DNA from: Corynebacterium sp. ES2730-CONJ
GTDB taxonomy: Bacteria; Actinomycetota; Actinomycetes; Mycobacteriales; Mycobacteriaceae
DNA length: 64,000 nucleotides
Assembly: GCF_024834055.1 (NCBI RefSeq)
Contig: NZ_JANUXZ010000002.1
Coordinates: 124,001-188,000 of the forward strand
Direction: 5' to 3'
Below the pieces are notes generated by a model. The model did no database searches. It had not been told where the DNA came from and saw only the letters and a program-made list of their open reading frames with translations. Positions 18,709 to 27,429 of this stretch are shown one piece after another. Each line of letters starts with the position of its first letter. The first letter of the stretch is position 1. The position numbers and the translations under genes are program-made.

Positions 18709-21700
18709 TTAGTGGAAGTCGCGTGAACCAGCGCTGAGTAATTCAGCAGGGGAAAATTCCTCTAGGAGATCAGCACTAATAGAGGCAACTCGGTTTGCGT
18801 TGCGCACGATACCGCGCACGATCAGCACGGTGGCAGTACGGGCGAGGACGTGTTGTCGCTTCCAGAGCCCAGGTGTGATCACCACATTGATCAGTCCTGT
18901 CTCATCTTCCATACCGATAAATGTGACCTCCCCAGCCGTCGCGGGCTTTTGGCGGTGCGTGACGGTTCCGGCCACTCGAATACGGGTACCGTCAGGGATA
19001 TTCAATAGCTCAGCGGCGGGAATGATACCCACGCTGTCCAAATACTCTCGAAAGAGCACCATGGGCTGCTTATCATGGGTGAGCCCTGTGGTGGCGATAT
19101 CAGCTACCGCTAACTCAAAAGCGTTCATTCCAGGTAGACTCGGCGCCTGCAGTACCGAGAGTCCTGGCAACATATCAGATTTTTCGGTGGCCGCTATACC
19201 TGCCTGCCACAGAGCTTGCCTGCGTTCAGTTCCAAAAATATCAAGGGCTCCTGCTTGGGCGAGGGCTTCAATATCGCTGGTCTTCACATCCGCCCGGCGC
19301 GCCACATCAGCAATTGTGCTGTAAGGGGCATGAGCGACAATATCGGAGACCTTATGGAGCCCCTTGATGGAATTTAGTCCGATCCTTATCCCCCACCCGT
19401 CCTCGGTTTTTTCGACGGTAGGCTCCGCACGCGAGGAATTTATGCATACGGGGAGAACCCTGATGCCGTGCCGACGGGCGTCGGCAAGGAGGGATTGGGG
19501 AGAATAAAAGCCCATGGGTTGGGCCCGCATGAGTCCCACACAAAATTGGGCTGGGTAGTAGTACTTAAACCAAGCAGAGAAGTAAACCAGTGAGGCGAAG
19601 GATTGCGCGTGTGATTCTGGAAAGCCGTAGGCCGCGAAAGCTACGATCTTATTCCATAATTTATCCGCTGTTTTCCCCGTAATCCCGTTGGTTTCTCGTA
19701 GGCCCGAATAGAAGCGTTTTTTTAGTGGAGACATTTTCTCTGCTGATCGACGAGAACCCATAGCGCGACGTAAGGCGTCTGCCTCGGTCCCAGTAAAGCC
19801 GGCTGCATCCACGGCTATATGCATAAGCTGTTCTTGGAACAGGGGCACGCCTAAAGTTTTGGAGAGAGATTTTTCTAGCACAGGGTGGTCGAAACTGATC
19901 TCTTCGACCCCACTACGCCGCCGCAGATATGGGTGCACGCTCCCACCTTGAATAGGGCCTGGGCGTACCAGAGCAACTTCCACGACGAGGTCGAAGAAGC
20001 AGCGCGGTTTTAATCTGGGCAGGGTATTAAGCTGGGCCCTGGATTCTACTTGGAAGACTCCTATGGCATCGCCCCGGCTGAGCATCTCGTAGATATTGGG
20101 GTCACTTAGATCGAGTTCCCACAGGTTAATCTCATCGCCTGTACTCTCTTTGACCAGGTCAATCATGTGATGCAGAGCTTCAAGCATACCAAGACCTAGA
20201 AGGTCGAATTTGACCAGCCCGGCCGACGCGCAGGCTTCTTTATCCCATTGCACGACGCTGCGACCTTTTTTGCGGGCCCATTCTATGGGCACCACGCTAG
20301 ATATGGGCCGATCACAGATCACCATACCCCCAGAGTGGATGCCTAGATGGCGGGGGTGTCCGCAGAGCTGGTTGGCAAGTGTAGAAACTACCTGTGGGGG
20401 TTCGGTTATTCCTTTTGACCAGCTGTCTGAAGCCCCTGGGGCATAGCCTAAGGCGCGAGCGGCGTCGCGGATGGCCCCTTTGTGGCGGTAGCTAATAATA
20501 TTAGCTACTTGCGCAGCGTTTTCACGCCCATACCGCTCATAGCAGTATTGGATAACTTCCTCCCTACGTGTGGATTCGAAATCGACATCGATATCGGGGG
20601 GACCATCGCGGTCGGGAGATAAAAACCTCTCAAAGAGCAGACCTGCGGCTACAGGCTCCACATTGGTAATACCTAGGGCAAAGCACACAGCGGAATTTGC
20701 TGCCGAGCCGCGGCCTTGGCACAAGATATTTCGCGTGCGCGCGAAATCGACGAGGTCGCTGACGATCAGAAAATATCCGGGAAATCCTAGTTGTTTAATG
20801 ACGGAGAGTTCATGGGCGATTTGGGCTTCAGCTTTGTGCCTAATCTCTTTATCTCTAGTGCGATAACGCTGGGGGAAGCGCTCGTGGACCAAGGCTTCTA
20901 ACCAGCTAAATTCGTCGTGCCCTTCAGGTACCTCCCATTGGGGGAGATTGGGACTAATTAAGGTGAGCTGAAAGGCGCATTCGCGCGCGATGGTACAGGC
21001 GTGATCGATATAGCGTCGGTGGTGTGGAGCTAAAACACTTTCGATATGATCACGCGGACGCAGCCACATAGCGCCCATCGCGGCGAGTTGAGGTGCAGCG
21101 CTAGAGAGTGCCTGATTACGCTCCAGCGCTTGTTTCGCTTGGGCTACTGGGGCGGCTCCGCTATGAGCCGCACATGCCCGCGTGGTCACAATGGCCGCTA
21201 ATTCGCCATGGTAGCGAGTATGAAGTGCGTCTAAAAGGGCATGCGCATCGCTATCGGTCGGGCTCATACTCACCACGTATTCGAGGAGGATATTCTCCGC
21301 CCCGAAGGCTTGGTAAAGGGTTTCTATCTCTTCGGCCCATTCTGCTGACGCAAGGATATAGCAGTGGCCAGATAGCTGCGTGGCGATGGCTTGAAGATCG
21401 GGGTAATGGCAGTGGTCTTTATCCCCCGCCATCTTGGCTTGGGAAATGAGCTCGGAGAGCAACTGGTATCCGCGGGGGTTTTTACAGATCACGGAGAGGA
21501 TAGCGGTGTCAAGTGTTAATTCGGCACCGAAAACGGTAGCTATTCCATGCGCAGCAGCTGCTTCAGCCATGGCCACTACCCCATAAAAACCATCTCTATC
21601 CTGCAAAGATATAGCTTCTACTCCCACTGCTACGGCGGCTTCGATCATCTCTTCTGGAGTGGATGCGCCGCGTAAAAAGTTAAAGCAGCTAGCCGCGTGG

Positions 21701-21864
21701 AGTTCTACATGAGATCGGGGTGAATAATATTGAACAGGTGTGCTATTTTTTTCCAAGCTTTCGGATTGTAGAGCCCGCAGTTCGCACGCTTCTTTTCCTG
21801 ATAAATATCGCTCTAAACGTGACCAACTGAGCGGCTTTCCGTGAAAATTTCCTGCTGGGTCCAC
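18709..21864 (-). CDS. dnaE2: Error-prone DNA polymerase DnaE2
   Basis: The 1051-residue C-family polymerase alpha subunit carries out translesion synthesis in the ImuA'-ImuB-DnaE2 mutasome. It has an N-terminal PHP domain (from about residue 50, VELHAASCFNFLRGAS), the palm with the catalytic PPDIDVDFES near 420, the GRGSAANSAVCFALGIT block, HPRHLGIHSGGMVI, and a C-terminal OB-fold (GTRIRVAGTVTHRQKP). Lack of the long C-terminal tau-binding extension fits DnaE2, not DnaE1. The GTG start lies about 11 bases after a TATGAT -10 box, so the transcript is probably leaderless. A LexA-like operator overlaps the promoter. Confidence 0.95.
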   Translation of the reverse strand: MDPAGNFHGKPLSWSRLERYLSGKEACELRALQSESLEKNSTPVQYYSPRSHVELHAASCFNFLRGASTPEEMIEAAVAVGVEAISLQDRDGFYGVVAMAEAAAAHGIATVFGAELTLDTAILSVICKNPRGYQLLSELISQAKMAGDKDHCHYPDLQAIATQLSGHCYILASAEWAEEIETLYQAFGAENILLEYVVSMSPTDSDAHALLDALHTRYHGELAAIVTTRACAAHSGAAPVAQAKQALERNQALSSAAPQLAAMGAMWLRPRDHIESVLAPHHRRYIDHACTIARECAFQLTLISPNLPQWEVPEGHDEFSWLEALVHERFPQRYRTRDKEIRHKAEAQIAHELSVIKQLGFPGYFLIVSDLVDFARTRNILCQGRGSAANSAVCFALGITNVEPVAAGLLFERFLSPDRDGPPDIDVDFESTRREEVIQYCYERYGRENAAQVANIISYRHKGAIRDAARALGYAPGASDSWSKGITEPPQVVSTLANQLCGHPRHLGIHSGGMVICDRPISSVVPIEWARKKGRSVVQWDKEACASAGLVKFDLLGLGMLEALHHMIDLVKESTGDEINLWELDLSDPNIYEMLSRGDAIGVFQVESRAQLNTLPRLKPRCFFDLVVEVALVRPGPIQGGSVHPYLRRRSGVEEISFDHPVLEKSLSKTLGVPLFQEQLMHIAVDAAGFTGTEADALRRAMGSRRSAEKMSPLKKRFYSGLRETNGITGKTADKLWNKIVAFAAYGFPESHAQSFASLVYFSAWFKYYYPAQFCVGLMRAQPMGFYSPQSLLADARRHGIRVLPVCINSSRAEPTVEKTEDGWGIRIGLNSIKGLHKVSDIVAHAPYSTIADVARRADVKTSDIEALAQAGALDIFGTERRQALWQAGIAATEKSDMLPGLSVLQAPSLPGMNAFELAVADIATTGLTHDKQPMVLFREYLDSVGIIPAAELLNIPDGTRIRVAGTVTHRQKPATAGEVTFIGMEDETGLINVVITPGLWKRQHVLARTATVLIVRGIVRNANRVASISADLLEEFSPAELLSAGSRDFH

Positions 21865-21884
21865 AAGAAATATATATCATATTT

Positions 21885-21900
21885 TAGAACATACGTACGA
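21885..21900 (-). promoter_or_regulatory. LexA (SOS) box of dnaE2, imperfect
   Basis: TAGAACATACGTACGA matches 11 of the 14 defined positions of the corynebacterial/mycobacterial SOS palindrome TCGAACA-NN-TGTTCGA. It lies about 20 bp upstream of the dnaE2 GTG, immediately upstream of a TATGAT -10 box on the minus strand. Together with the SOS box at imuA' this supports joint LexA control. Confidence 0.6.
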
Positions 21901-21920
21901 ATTTAAGGCGATCCCAAAAC

Positions 21921-21936
21921 TAGACTAAGCTGTACA
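21921..21936. promoter_or_regulatory. McbR-like operator upstream of metQ
   Basis: TAGAC-TAAGCT-GTACA matches the C. glutamicum McbR consensus TAGAC-N6-GTCTA at 8 of 10 positions. McbR represses methionine and sulfur genes, including the met uptake operon, in response to S-adenosylhomocysteine. Position 240 bp upstream of the metQ start fits a distant promoter with a long leader. Confidence 0.4.
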
Positions 21937-21966
21937 ACCAAATCTGACTAGGATACGCTTCACGCT

Positions 21967-22110
21967 AGGTTAAGGAGACAGCTTGGTTCAGATCGGCTCA
22001 CACTCCCCCTTTTCCCCTAAGGAATCGGGTGGGATGCCACCATCTACACATACGCTGACCTGCTTGAAGGCCAGAAACGCGGATGGGCCTCGACTATAAC
22101 AAGCTGGGTG
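21967..22110 (+). promoter_or_regulatory. Structured 5' leader of metQNI, possible SAM-type riboswitch
   Basis: The leader can fold around AGGTTA at 21967-21972 pairing with TGACCT at 22056-22061. A core between them contains CACTCCC and GGGTGGGATGCCACC, recalling the GGUGGGGUGCC core of actinobacterial SAM-IV riboswitches. A long-range pair CAGCTTG (21979-21985) with CAAGCTG (22100-22106) could be a pseudoknot or alternative helix, and AGGCC/GGCCT form a further hairpin. Hand pairing only: the riboswitch class is a guess. Confidence 0.35.
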
Positions 22111-22175
22111 CAGCAGGCCGTTGCCTTACCTATCCCTCATAAACAAATACTTATCAACCTGAAGGTGATGTCATC

Positions 22176-23063
22176 ATGAATATTTCTCGCATTATCACAG
22201 TCTCCACTGCCGCACTCCTAGCCGCCGGCGGTCTGACCGCCTGCTCTAATGATACTGCCACCCCAGGCGGCGAAAATAGCAGCACCACCATCCGCATCGG
22301 CACGACCGATGGCACCAAGAAGGTATGGGCCGCTTTAGAAGAGGTAGCAAAGGAAAACGATATCACCCTAGATATTGTTAATTTCTCCGATTACTCAACC
22401 CCCAACTTGGCGCTCTCCCAAGATCGGCTAGATGTTAACCTCTTCCAGCACCTGAAATTCCTCGCCGAATATAATGTGGGCAATAATGCCGATCTGGTTC
22501 CAGTGGGAGCCACGGAGATTGTTCCCCTCGCGCTTTTCTGGAAGGATCACTCTAGCCTCGATGGCATCGAGGGAGAAACTGTTATCGTCCCCAACGATCC
22601 ATCGAATTTAGGCCGCGCCATTAACGTCCTCGTTCAGGCTGATCTAGTGACCTTAAAGCCAGCAGCCCAGGGCAGCTTGACCCCCACCGAAGCCGATATC
22701 ATCGAAAAAGAATCCAAGGTGAAGGTAACGTCTGTGGATGCCGCACAAACTACCGCCGCATACGGCGAAGGTAGGCCAGCAATCATTAATAATTCTTTCC
22801 TCGATCGGGCCGGAATTGATCCGAAGCTCGCTATATTCCAGGATGACCCAAATGCACCTGAGGCGGAGCCTTATATCAACGCTTTCGTGGTGCGCGAATC
22901 CAAGAAGAATGACCCCACCATTTTGAAACTAGCTCAACTCTGGCATGATCCTCAGGTCTTAGCTGCTAACGCCGAGGACTCTAAGGGCACGTCCGTTCCC
23001 GTAGAGAGCACCCCTGAAGCTCTTCAGGCGATACTCCAGCGCCTAGAAGACCAGACTAAATAG
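22176..23063 (+). CDS. metQ: Methionine ABC transporter substrate-binding lipoprotein MetQ (NlpA family)
   Basis: The 295-residue lipoprotein has a signal peptide with lipobox LTAC (Cys at about residue 23) and the NlpA/MetQ fold. Landmarks are IRIGTTDGTKKVWAALEE, VNLFQHLKFLAEYN, VPNDPSNLGRAINVLVQADL and NNSFLDRAGIDP. It captures D- or L-methionine outside the membrane for MetNI. GAAGG lies about ten bases upstream of the ATG. The gene is followed by metN after a 172-bp gap holding a hairpin. Confidence 0.95.
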   Translation: MNISRIITVSTAALLAAGGLTACSNDTATPGGENSSTTIRIGTTDGTKKVWAALEEVAKENDITLDIVNFSDYSTPNLALSQDRLDVNLFQHLKFLAEYNVGNNADLVPVGATEIVPLALFWKDHSSLDGIEGETVIVPNDPSNLGRAINVLVQADLVTLKPAAQGSLTPTEADIIEKESKVKVTSVDAAQTTAAYGEGRPAIINNSFLDRAGIDPKLAIFQDDPNAPEAEPYINAFVVRESKKNDPTILKLAQLWHDPQVLAANAEDSKGTSVPVESTPEALQAILQRLEDQTK

Positions 23064-23067
23064 TCTC
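23052..23067. promoter_or_regulatory. McbR-like palindrome at the end of metQ
   Basis: CAGAC-TAAATA-GTCTC overlaps the metQ stop codon and matches TAGAC-N6-GTCTA at 8 of 10 positions; it is itself a perfect palindrome over AGAC-N6-GTCT. It could control an internal promoter for metNI, or be chance. Confidence 0.35.
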
Positions 23068-23093
23068 GAGCTCCACATTTTCACCCCTTTTCA

Positions 23094-23155
23094 CCTGATA
23101 ATCGTTGCGCCTTCTCCCCCCCCCATGCAGGAGCCACGGTTATCACGGTTATCAG
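23094..23155 (+). terminator. Hairpin between metQ and metN
   Basis: CCTGATAATCGT at 23094-23105 and ACGGTTATCAGG at 23144-23155 pair with one mismatch across a C-rich loop; CGGTTATCA is also directly repeated within the right arm. No T-run follows, so it may act as a processing or attenuating hairpin that lowers metNI relative to metQ expression. Confidence 0.4.
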
Positions 23156-23235
23156 GAAGCGACGATCTCCATCGTTACTGGTTAGGGTGTGGGCTGGCAT
23201 GAAGATTTTTTAACCGAAGCTATCTAAGGACATCC

Positions 23236-24267
23236 GTGAACGGAACACGTATTGAATTTGAAAACTTGTCTAAAGTTTTCCATTCCAAGAAAAAATCGGG
23301 GACGGATATCGTCGCCCTCGACGGGGTTTCCCTTGCTGTCGACGCCGGAGAAATCTTAGGGGTTATCGGTTATTCTGGCGCCGGTAAATCCACACTAGTG
23401 CGCATGATCAACGGACTCGATACCCCAACCTCGGGATCTTTGCGGCTCGACGGCACTGAGATTGTGGGTATGCCCGAACGGGAACTGCGGAAACTGCGCC
23501 GCAATATCGGCATGATTTTCCAACAGTTCAATCTGATGAAGTCCCGCACTGCCGCTGGCAATATCGAGTACCCCCTCAAACTAGCGGGGGTTGATAAGAA
23601 AACTCGCACATCTAGGGTGCAGGAACTTCTCGACTTCGTGGGCTTGAGCGATCGGGGGCATAACTATCCCGAACAGCTTTCTGGCGGGCAAAAGCAGCGT
23701 GTGGGTATTGCCCGTGCACTTGCCACCGATCCAGCTCTCTTGCTTGCCGACGAAGCCACCTCCGCACTCGACCCTGAGACTACTCAAGAAGTTCTCAACC
23801 TCTTGCGTAAGGTCAATCGCGAACTGGGTATTACCATCGTGGTGATCACCCACGAAATGGATGTCATCCGCTCCATAGCCGATAAAGTCGCTGTGATGGA
23901 AAATGGCCGTGTGGTGGAATATGGCTCTACCTACGAGATTTTCTCCCACCCGCACACCGATGTGGCCAAGCGCTTCGTGGCCACGAGTCTGCGCAATACC
24001 CCCGATACCATTGAAGCAGATGAGCTGCTCTACCACCCAGGGCGTTTTTTCACGATCACATTATCGGAGAATTCCGGGTTTTTCACTGCTTCCGCCCAAG
24101 CGCGCTCCCGAGGGGTAGGTATTGGCATCGTCCACGGCGGCGTGACCACCTTGCAGCATAAATCTTTCGGCAAAATAACCGTGCGCCTTACCGGTGACGA
24201 CGCTGCTATTGACGATTTTTATCAGCATCTCACCCACACCACCGAGATTGAGGAGATCATCAGATGA
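23236..24267 (+). CDS. metN: Methionine ABC transporter ATP-binding protein MetN
   Basis: The 343-residue ATPase drives methionine import. It has Walker A GYSGAGKSTLVRM (about 50-62), signature LSGGQKQRVGIAR, Walker B LLLADEATSALDP and the switch His in VITHEMD. A C-terminal NIL regulatory domain (about 265-343) binds methionine and causes trans-inhibition in relatives. The start is a GTG with a weak AAGGA nearby. It overlaps metI by 4 bp. Confidence 0.95.
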   Translation: MNGTRIEFENLSKVFHSKKKSGTDIVALDGVSLAVDAGEILGVIGYSGAGKSTLVRMINGLDTPTSGSLRLDGTEIVGMPERELRKLRRNIGMIFQQFNLMKSRTAAGNIEYPLKLAGVDKKTRTSRVQELLDFVGLSDRGHNYPEQLSGGQKQRVGIARALATDPALLLADEATSALDPETTQEVLNLLRKVNRELGITIVVITHEMDVIRSIADKVAVMENGRVVEYGSTYEIFSHPHTDVAKRFVATSLRNTPDTIEADELLYHPGRFFTITLSENSGFFTASAQARSRGVGIGIVHGGVTTLQHKSFGKITVRLTGDDAAIDDFYQHLTHTTEIEEIIR

Positions 24268-24941
24268 CCACCACTGTCGTAGCAGCCGAATGGTCGCGCC
24301 TAAGTGGAACCTTCACTACTGCTATTGCTGATACCCTCGTCATGGTCTTGCTAACCCTGGCCATTGGCGGAACCTTGGGTCTAGCCCTAGGGGTCTTGCT
24401 CTATACCAGCCGCGAGGGTGGGATCCTCCACAATAAATTCCTCTTCGGCGCCTTAAATACCCTCGTCAATTTTGTTCGCCCCATTCCGTTTATCATTTTG
24501 CTATCTGCTTTAGGGCCACTGACAGTGATCGTGATGGGCACTCAAATTGGGCGTAATGCTGCTATCTTCGGTATGTCTATCGCCGCCACATTCGGCGTTG
24601 CGCGCATTGTGGAACAAAACTTGATCAGTATTGATCCAGGCGTTATTGAGGCAGCACGCGCCATGGGCGCTACACCGTGGCAGATTATCACCCAGGTTAT
24701 TATCCCCGAGGCTCTCGGGCCCTTAATCCTCGGCTATACCTTCATCTTTATTGCTATCGTGGATATGTCTGCGATGGCCGGCTATATCGGCGGCGGGGGC
24801 TTGGGCGACTTCGCTATTGTCTATGGCTATCGCGCTTACGATTTTAAGGTGATGTATATAGCGGTCTTTACCATAATTATCTTGGTTCAAATCGCTCAGC
24901 TGCTGGGCAATTGGCTGTCGAAGAAAGTGATGCGCCGCTAA
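24264..24941 (+). CDS. metI: Methionine ABC transporter permease MetI
   Basis: The 225-residue permease has five or six membrane helices and the EAA-type coupling loop EAARAMGATPWQIITQVIIPEALGP-like region near 135-155. The early NFVRPIPFIILLSALGP and late GGGGLGDFAIVYGY segments are typical of MetI. It is coupled to metN (ATGA overlap) and ends the operon before a strong terminator. Confidence 0.95.
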   Translation: MTTTVVAAEWSRLSGTFTTAIADTLVMVLLTLAIGGTLGLALGVLLYTSREGGILHNKFLFGALNTLVNFVRPIPFIILLSALGPLTVIVMGTQIGRNAAIFGMSIAATFGVARIVEQNLISIDPGVIEAARAMGATPWQIITQVIIPEALGPLILGYTFIFIAIVDMSAMAGYIGGGGLGDFAIVYGYRAYDFKVMYIAVFTIIILVQIAQLLGNWLSKKVMRR

Positions 24942-24963
24942 AGGCTCGCAGGAAAACCTCCAC

Positions 24964-25005
24964 AGCACTACCCCTATTGAGATAACGGGGGTAGTGCTAT
25001 TTTAT
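24964..25005 (+). terminator. Rho-independent terminator of metQNI
   Basis: Perfect 11-bp arms AGCACTACCCC and GGGGTAGTGCT enclose a 13-base loop and are followed by ATTTTAT on the plus strand. Confidence 0.85.
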
Positions 25006-25009
25006 ACTC

Positions 25010-25915
25010 CTAAAGGCGTTGTCTCACCTCAGTAGCCACCCAAATGTCCACGGATTTTGGTGGTTTTGTGCAGGAAATATGCGCATTGTCGACTGTGCGC
25101 GCTATAAGTTCACTATCAAAGACACGACCGTCGGCAAGCGTTACCATGGTGTCCACTACCCCCGTTGCCCCAATAGGGAGCGATTCACCTTGGGCGGCCA
25201 GATGATTCCGCACCGCCAATTCTGCAACCTGCCCCCGCTTATCCCACAGCCCGCGCCCACGATTACCCTGCAAATAGAGCCGACCCGCTTGAGCTTCCAT
25301 ATAGATGCGTAGAGCATCCTCCTCATCGAAGCGGCCGTAGAAATAACCCCACGGAAAGAGGATCAGACTCGGAGCAAAACGATGCCCGCCGGTGTGACTG
25401 CACTCCCAAATATGCCCTTGCGGAAATCGTTCGTAAAGATGGCGCGCTATCGGACGGCCCTTAATCGCACAGCACCGATCCCGTTTGGCGTGCGCGCATA
25501 CCAAGACCACCGGTTCCGCTACCACCGTGGTGCGACCGCCATTGTGCCCGGGCCCAGAAAAATCGAAATCGAGGAGGTCGCTGATCTGATTGATTTGAGC
25601 CATCTCTACGATGCCCGCTGCAACATAGACGATATATATGCGGAATCCACCGTCAGGGTCCTCTCGGTGCCCAGCGCGCCCCGGCCGGCGTATGAGCAAC
25701 ACCTGGGGTAATTGGGTGAGGACCTCAGTATCTGCGGCGTCAAAGGTATTGCCATCGAGGATATCTTTACTCCAGCTACCAGGCTTTTCGACGAGTATAT
25801 AGGTGTGTGCATTCTTCGCGGTGCCTGCTAGCGGCTCGAGGTGGGAATCAGAACACAACGATTGGAGAGGTGGGGGTATAGTAGCGGAAATTTTTTCTCT
25901 CAGCTCCATTCGCAC
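25010..25915 (-). CDS. Sucrase/ferredoxin-like family protein
   Basis: The 301-residue protein belongs to the Suc_Fer-like (sucraseferredoxin-like) family, thioredoxin-fold proteins of unknown role common in actinobacteria. It shows LCSDSHLEPLAGTAKNAHTYILVE at the N-terminus, the middle CAHAKRDRCCAIKGRPIARHL and WECSHTGGHRFAPSLILFP, with clustered Cys/His that may bind an Fe-S cluster or metal. A C-terminal region carries VAELAVRNHLAAQG. It stands alone. The GTG at 25915 or the ATG two codons later may be the start. Confidence 0.85.
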   Translation of the reverse strand: MRMELREKISATIPPPLQSLCSDSHLEPLAGTAKNAHTYILVEKPGSWSKDILDGNTFDAADTEVLTQLPQVLLIRRPGRAGHREDPDGGFRIYIVYVAAGIVEMAQINQISDLLDFDFSGPGHNGGRTTVVAEPVVLVCAHAKRDRCCAIKGRPIARHLYERFPQGHIWECSHTGGHRFAPSLILFPWGYFYGRFDEEDALRIYMEAQAGRLYLQGNRGRGLWDKRGQVAELAVRNHLAAQGESLPIGATGVVDTMVTLADGRVFDSELIARTVDNAHISCTKPPKSVDIWVATEVRQRL

Positions 25916-26057
25916 AGGGATTAGAAAGAGTAATAGTTCGATGAGCGCTGCCGCCAGACAATGCTGTGAGATTTAGCCTACCCTTTGGTCGAGAGGTGAG
26001 TACAGCATCCTATTAAAGAATTTTAGTAAACCTCGTAGAGGGTTAGGTCGCAAGCAT

Positions 26058-26381
26058 TCAAATAAATACAACTGTCATGAGGTTAGGGCGATAATCTCCG
26101 AATAAGCCTCCTCCCAATGCCTTGGGGAAGGTTCCTGCCCCGCTGGGGCTAGGCTTCGCGCCATCTCCTCTACCTGGTCGTTGAGTTCTCGGTGCCGCTT
26201 TGTTACTTCCGCGTATGTCGGTTCCGCTTGGTTGAGTGTCTCCAGCACGCTGCTCACTGTGCTGCGTAGAATTTCTGGCTTGCGATACATTATTGCGCTC
26301 CTTCTCTTGCTCCTGATAGAGCCGATTCAATTCCTCGAAAAGATCTAATTGATCGTTATTCTCATTCTTTTTTCGCGCCAT
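26058..26381 (-). CDS. Small hypothetical ORF, N-terminus plausible, C-terminus likely out of frame
   Basis: From an ATG at 26381 the product starts MARKKNENNDQLDLFEELN and is a charged helix for about 35 residues. It then becomes a Ser/Pro/Gly/Arg-rich run that is the out-of-frame shadow of the 71-residue ORF at 26075-26290. Either the true gene is short or damaged, or a frameshift near 26290 split one ~100-residue helical protein into two. I recognise no family. It sits at the edge of a decayed accessory region. Confidence 0.35.
   Translation of the reverse strand: MARKKNENNDQLDLFEELNRLYQEQEKERNNVSQARNSTQHSEQRAGDTQPSGTDIRGSNKAAPRTQRPGRGDGAKPSPSGAGTFPKALGGGLFGDYRPNLMTVVFI
26075..26290 (-). 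CDS. Small helical hypothetical protein
   Basis: This 71-residue product (MYRKPEILRSTVSSVLETLN onward) is predicted to be two amphipathic helices with no membrane segment or signal. AAGGAG lies seven bases upstream of its ATG, an ideal ribosome site, although that site sits inside the preceding ORF in another frame. The family is unknown. It could be a phage- or plasmid-type accessory protein given the neighbouring remnants. Confidence 0.5.
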   Translation of the reverse strand: MYRKPEILRSTVSSVLETLNQAEPTYAEVTKRHRELNDQVEEMARSLAPAGQEPSPRHWEEAYSEIIALTS

Positions 26382-26622
26382 GCCGCTTTCCACATACCAG
26401 AGCGGAAGATTTTTCTGGCCTGATATTAACCGACTAACGGCATAGATGTACTGCAATTTTGGATAAGGCCAACAGATTGACCCCTCCTGGTAGCTTAGTA
26501 GCACCTAAGAGAGTTGAGAGAGGGGCGCATTTTCACCACGCGCAACCCTCAAAAATCACCACACCAAGGTCACTCCCCTCGATGCGGCAAAGAAGCTTTG
26601 CAGAAACAACTACAGATGGGTT

Positions 26623-27075
26623 CTAGTTACCGTGGAGAACCAATCGACCAGATAGTGGGCGCGCAAGTTCGACAACGGTTGACGCGCTTGTTCCTACAAG
26701 AGAACATTGTTCAGGAGCATCAGGAAGTGAACCTTCAAACAAAGAAATGGTTACGGCTGTCCGAGATTCGGTTACTTCCGATCGAATTCCGTAACAACTT
26801 GGAGTTCCAATATTGAAAAAGACTCGTACTTTTTCCCCACCACCAATGACTTCATGAGAGTTCCAGCGTAGTGGAGTTTCGTTTTCCAAACCTTTCCGAG
26901 AATCCCAATCCCATACTTGACGAGAACCCGTATCACTTGACAGGTCAGGGTTCGTAGCAGAACCTATCCCCAACCCAATTCCCACAACGCTAAGAAGAGT
27001 CAGAACCACCCCAATAACAGTTGCAATATCAGCAGGAGCCATACTCACGATATGTTTAATACTATTTTCAGACAC
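26623..27075 (-). CDS. Hypothetical membrane-anchored extracytoplasmic protein
   Basis: The 150-residue product has one transmembrane segment (about 15-38, ADIATVIGVVLTLLSVVGIGLGIG) and an extracytoplasmic domain with two cysteines (about 94 and 124) likely to form a disulfide. The domain pattern CYGIRSEVTESRTAVTISL, then SLPDAPEQC and RPLSGRLVL, resembles a fold seen in many actinobacterial secreted proteins and lipoproteins of unknown function. AAGGA lies about six bases before the ATG. It borders the degenerate region and may itself be accessory. Confidence 0.6.
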   Translation of the reverse strand: MSENSIKHIVSMAPADIATVIGVVLTLLSVVGIGLGIGSATNPDLSSDTGSRQVWDWDSRKGLENETPLRWNSHEVIGGGEKVRVFFNIGTPSCYGIRSEVTESRTAVTISLFEGSLPDAPEQCSLVGTSASTVVELARPLSGRLVLHGN

Positions 27076-27324
27076 TTCAACTTCCTTTCAGAGAAGGCAG
27101 CTTAAAGTAAGGTCAACCTAATAATATAGGGTCAGTAAATAATGTAACCGATGTAGAAAAATAATCTATAGCATTTTTACTACCGTGCCCCCGTGGGGAT
27201 TGTTTTAAAAGGGGTAGATCGTGCTACATGTCCGCAAACCCCATCTATCGGGCACACAGCACAAGCGAGAAGGTCAGCAGAGAAAACAACGCACTACGCA
27301 CCCCGACTTGGCCGCATGCCTAGA

Positions 27325-27360
27325 CAAAAAGCCCCTTTGCAGGAATTAACCACTCAAAGG
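27325..27360 (-). terminator. Terminator-like hairpin downstream of the relE remnant
   Basis: On the minus strand CCTTTG and CAAAGG enclose a 15-base loop and are followed by GGCTTTTTGT. It lies about 70 bp past the stop of the RelE pseudogene, so it may be the original terminator of that toxin-antitoxin unit. Confidence 0.45.
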
Positions 27361-27429
27361 AACTCTACGAAAACACCTACTGGTGCTTGAGTGACGCTTA
27401 ACCTCGTGCACGCCCACCTGGGTGCCGTC

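Noticed and set aside
25965..25995. DtxR-like half site (TTTAGCCTACCCTTT) upstream of the sucrase/ferredoxin-like gene
   Set aside because: Only about 11 of 19 consensus positions match and the left half is absent.
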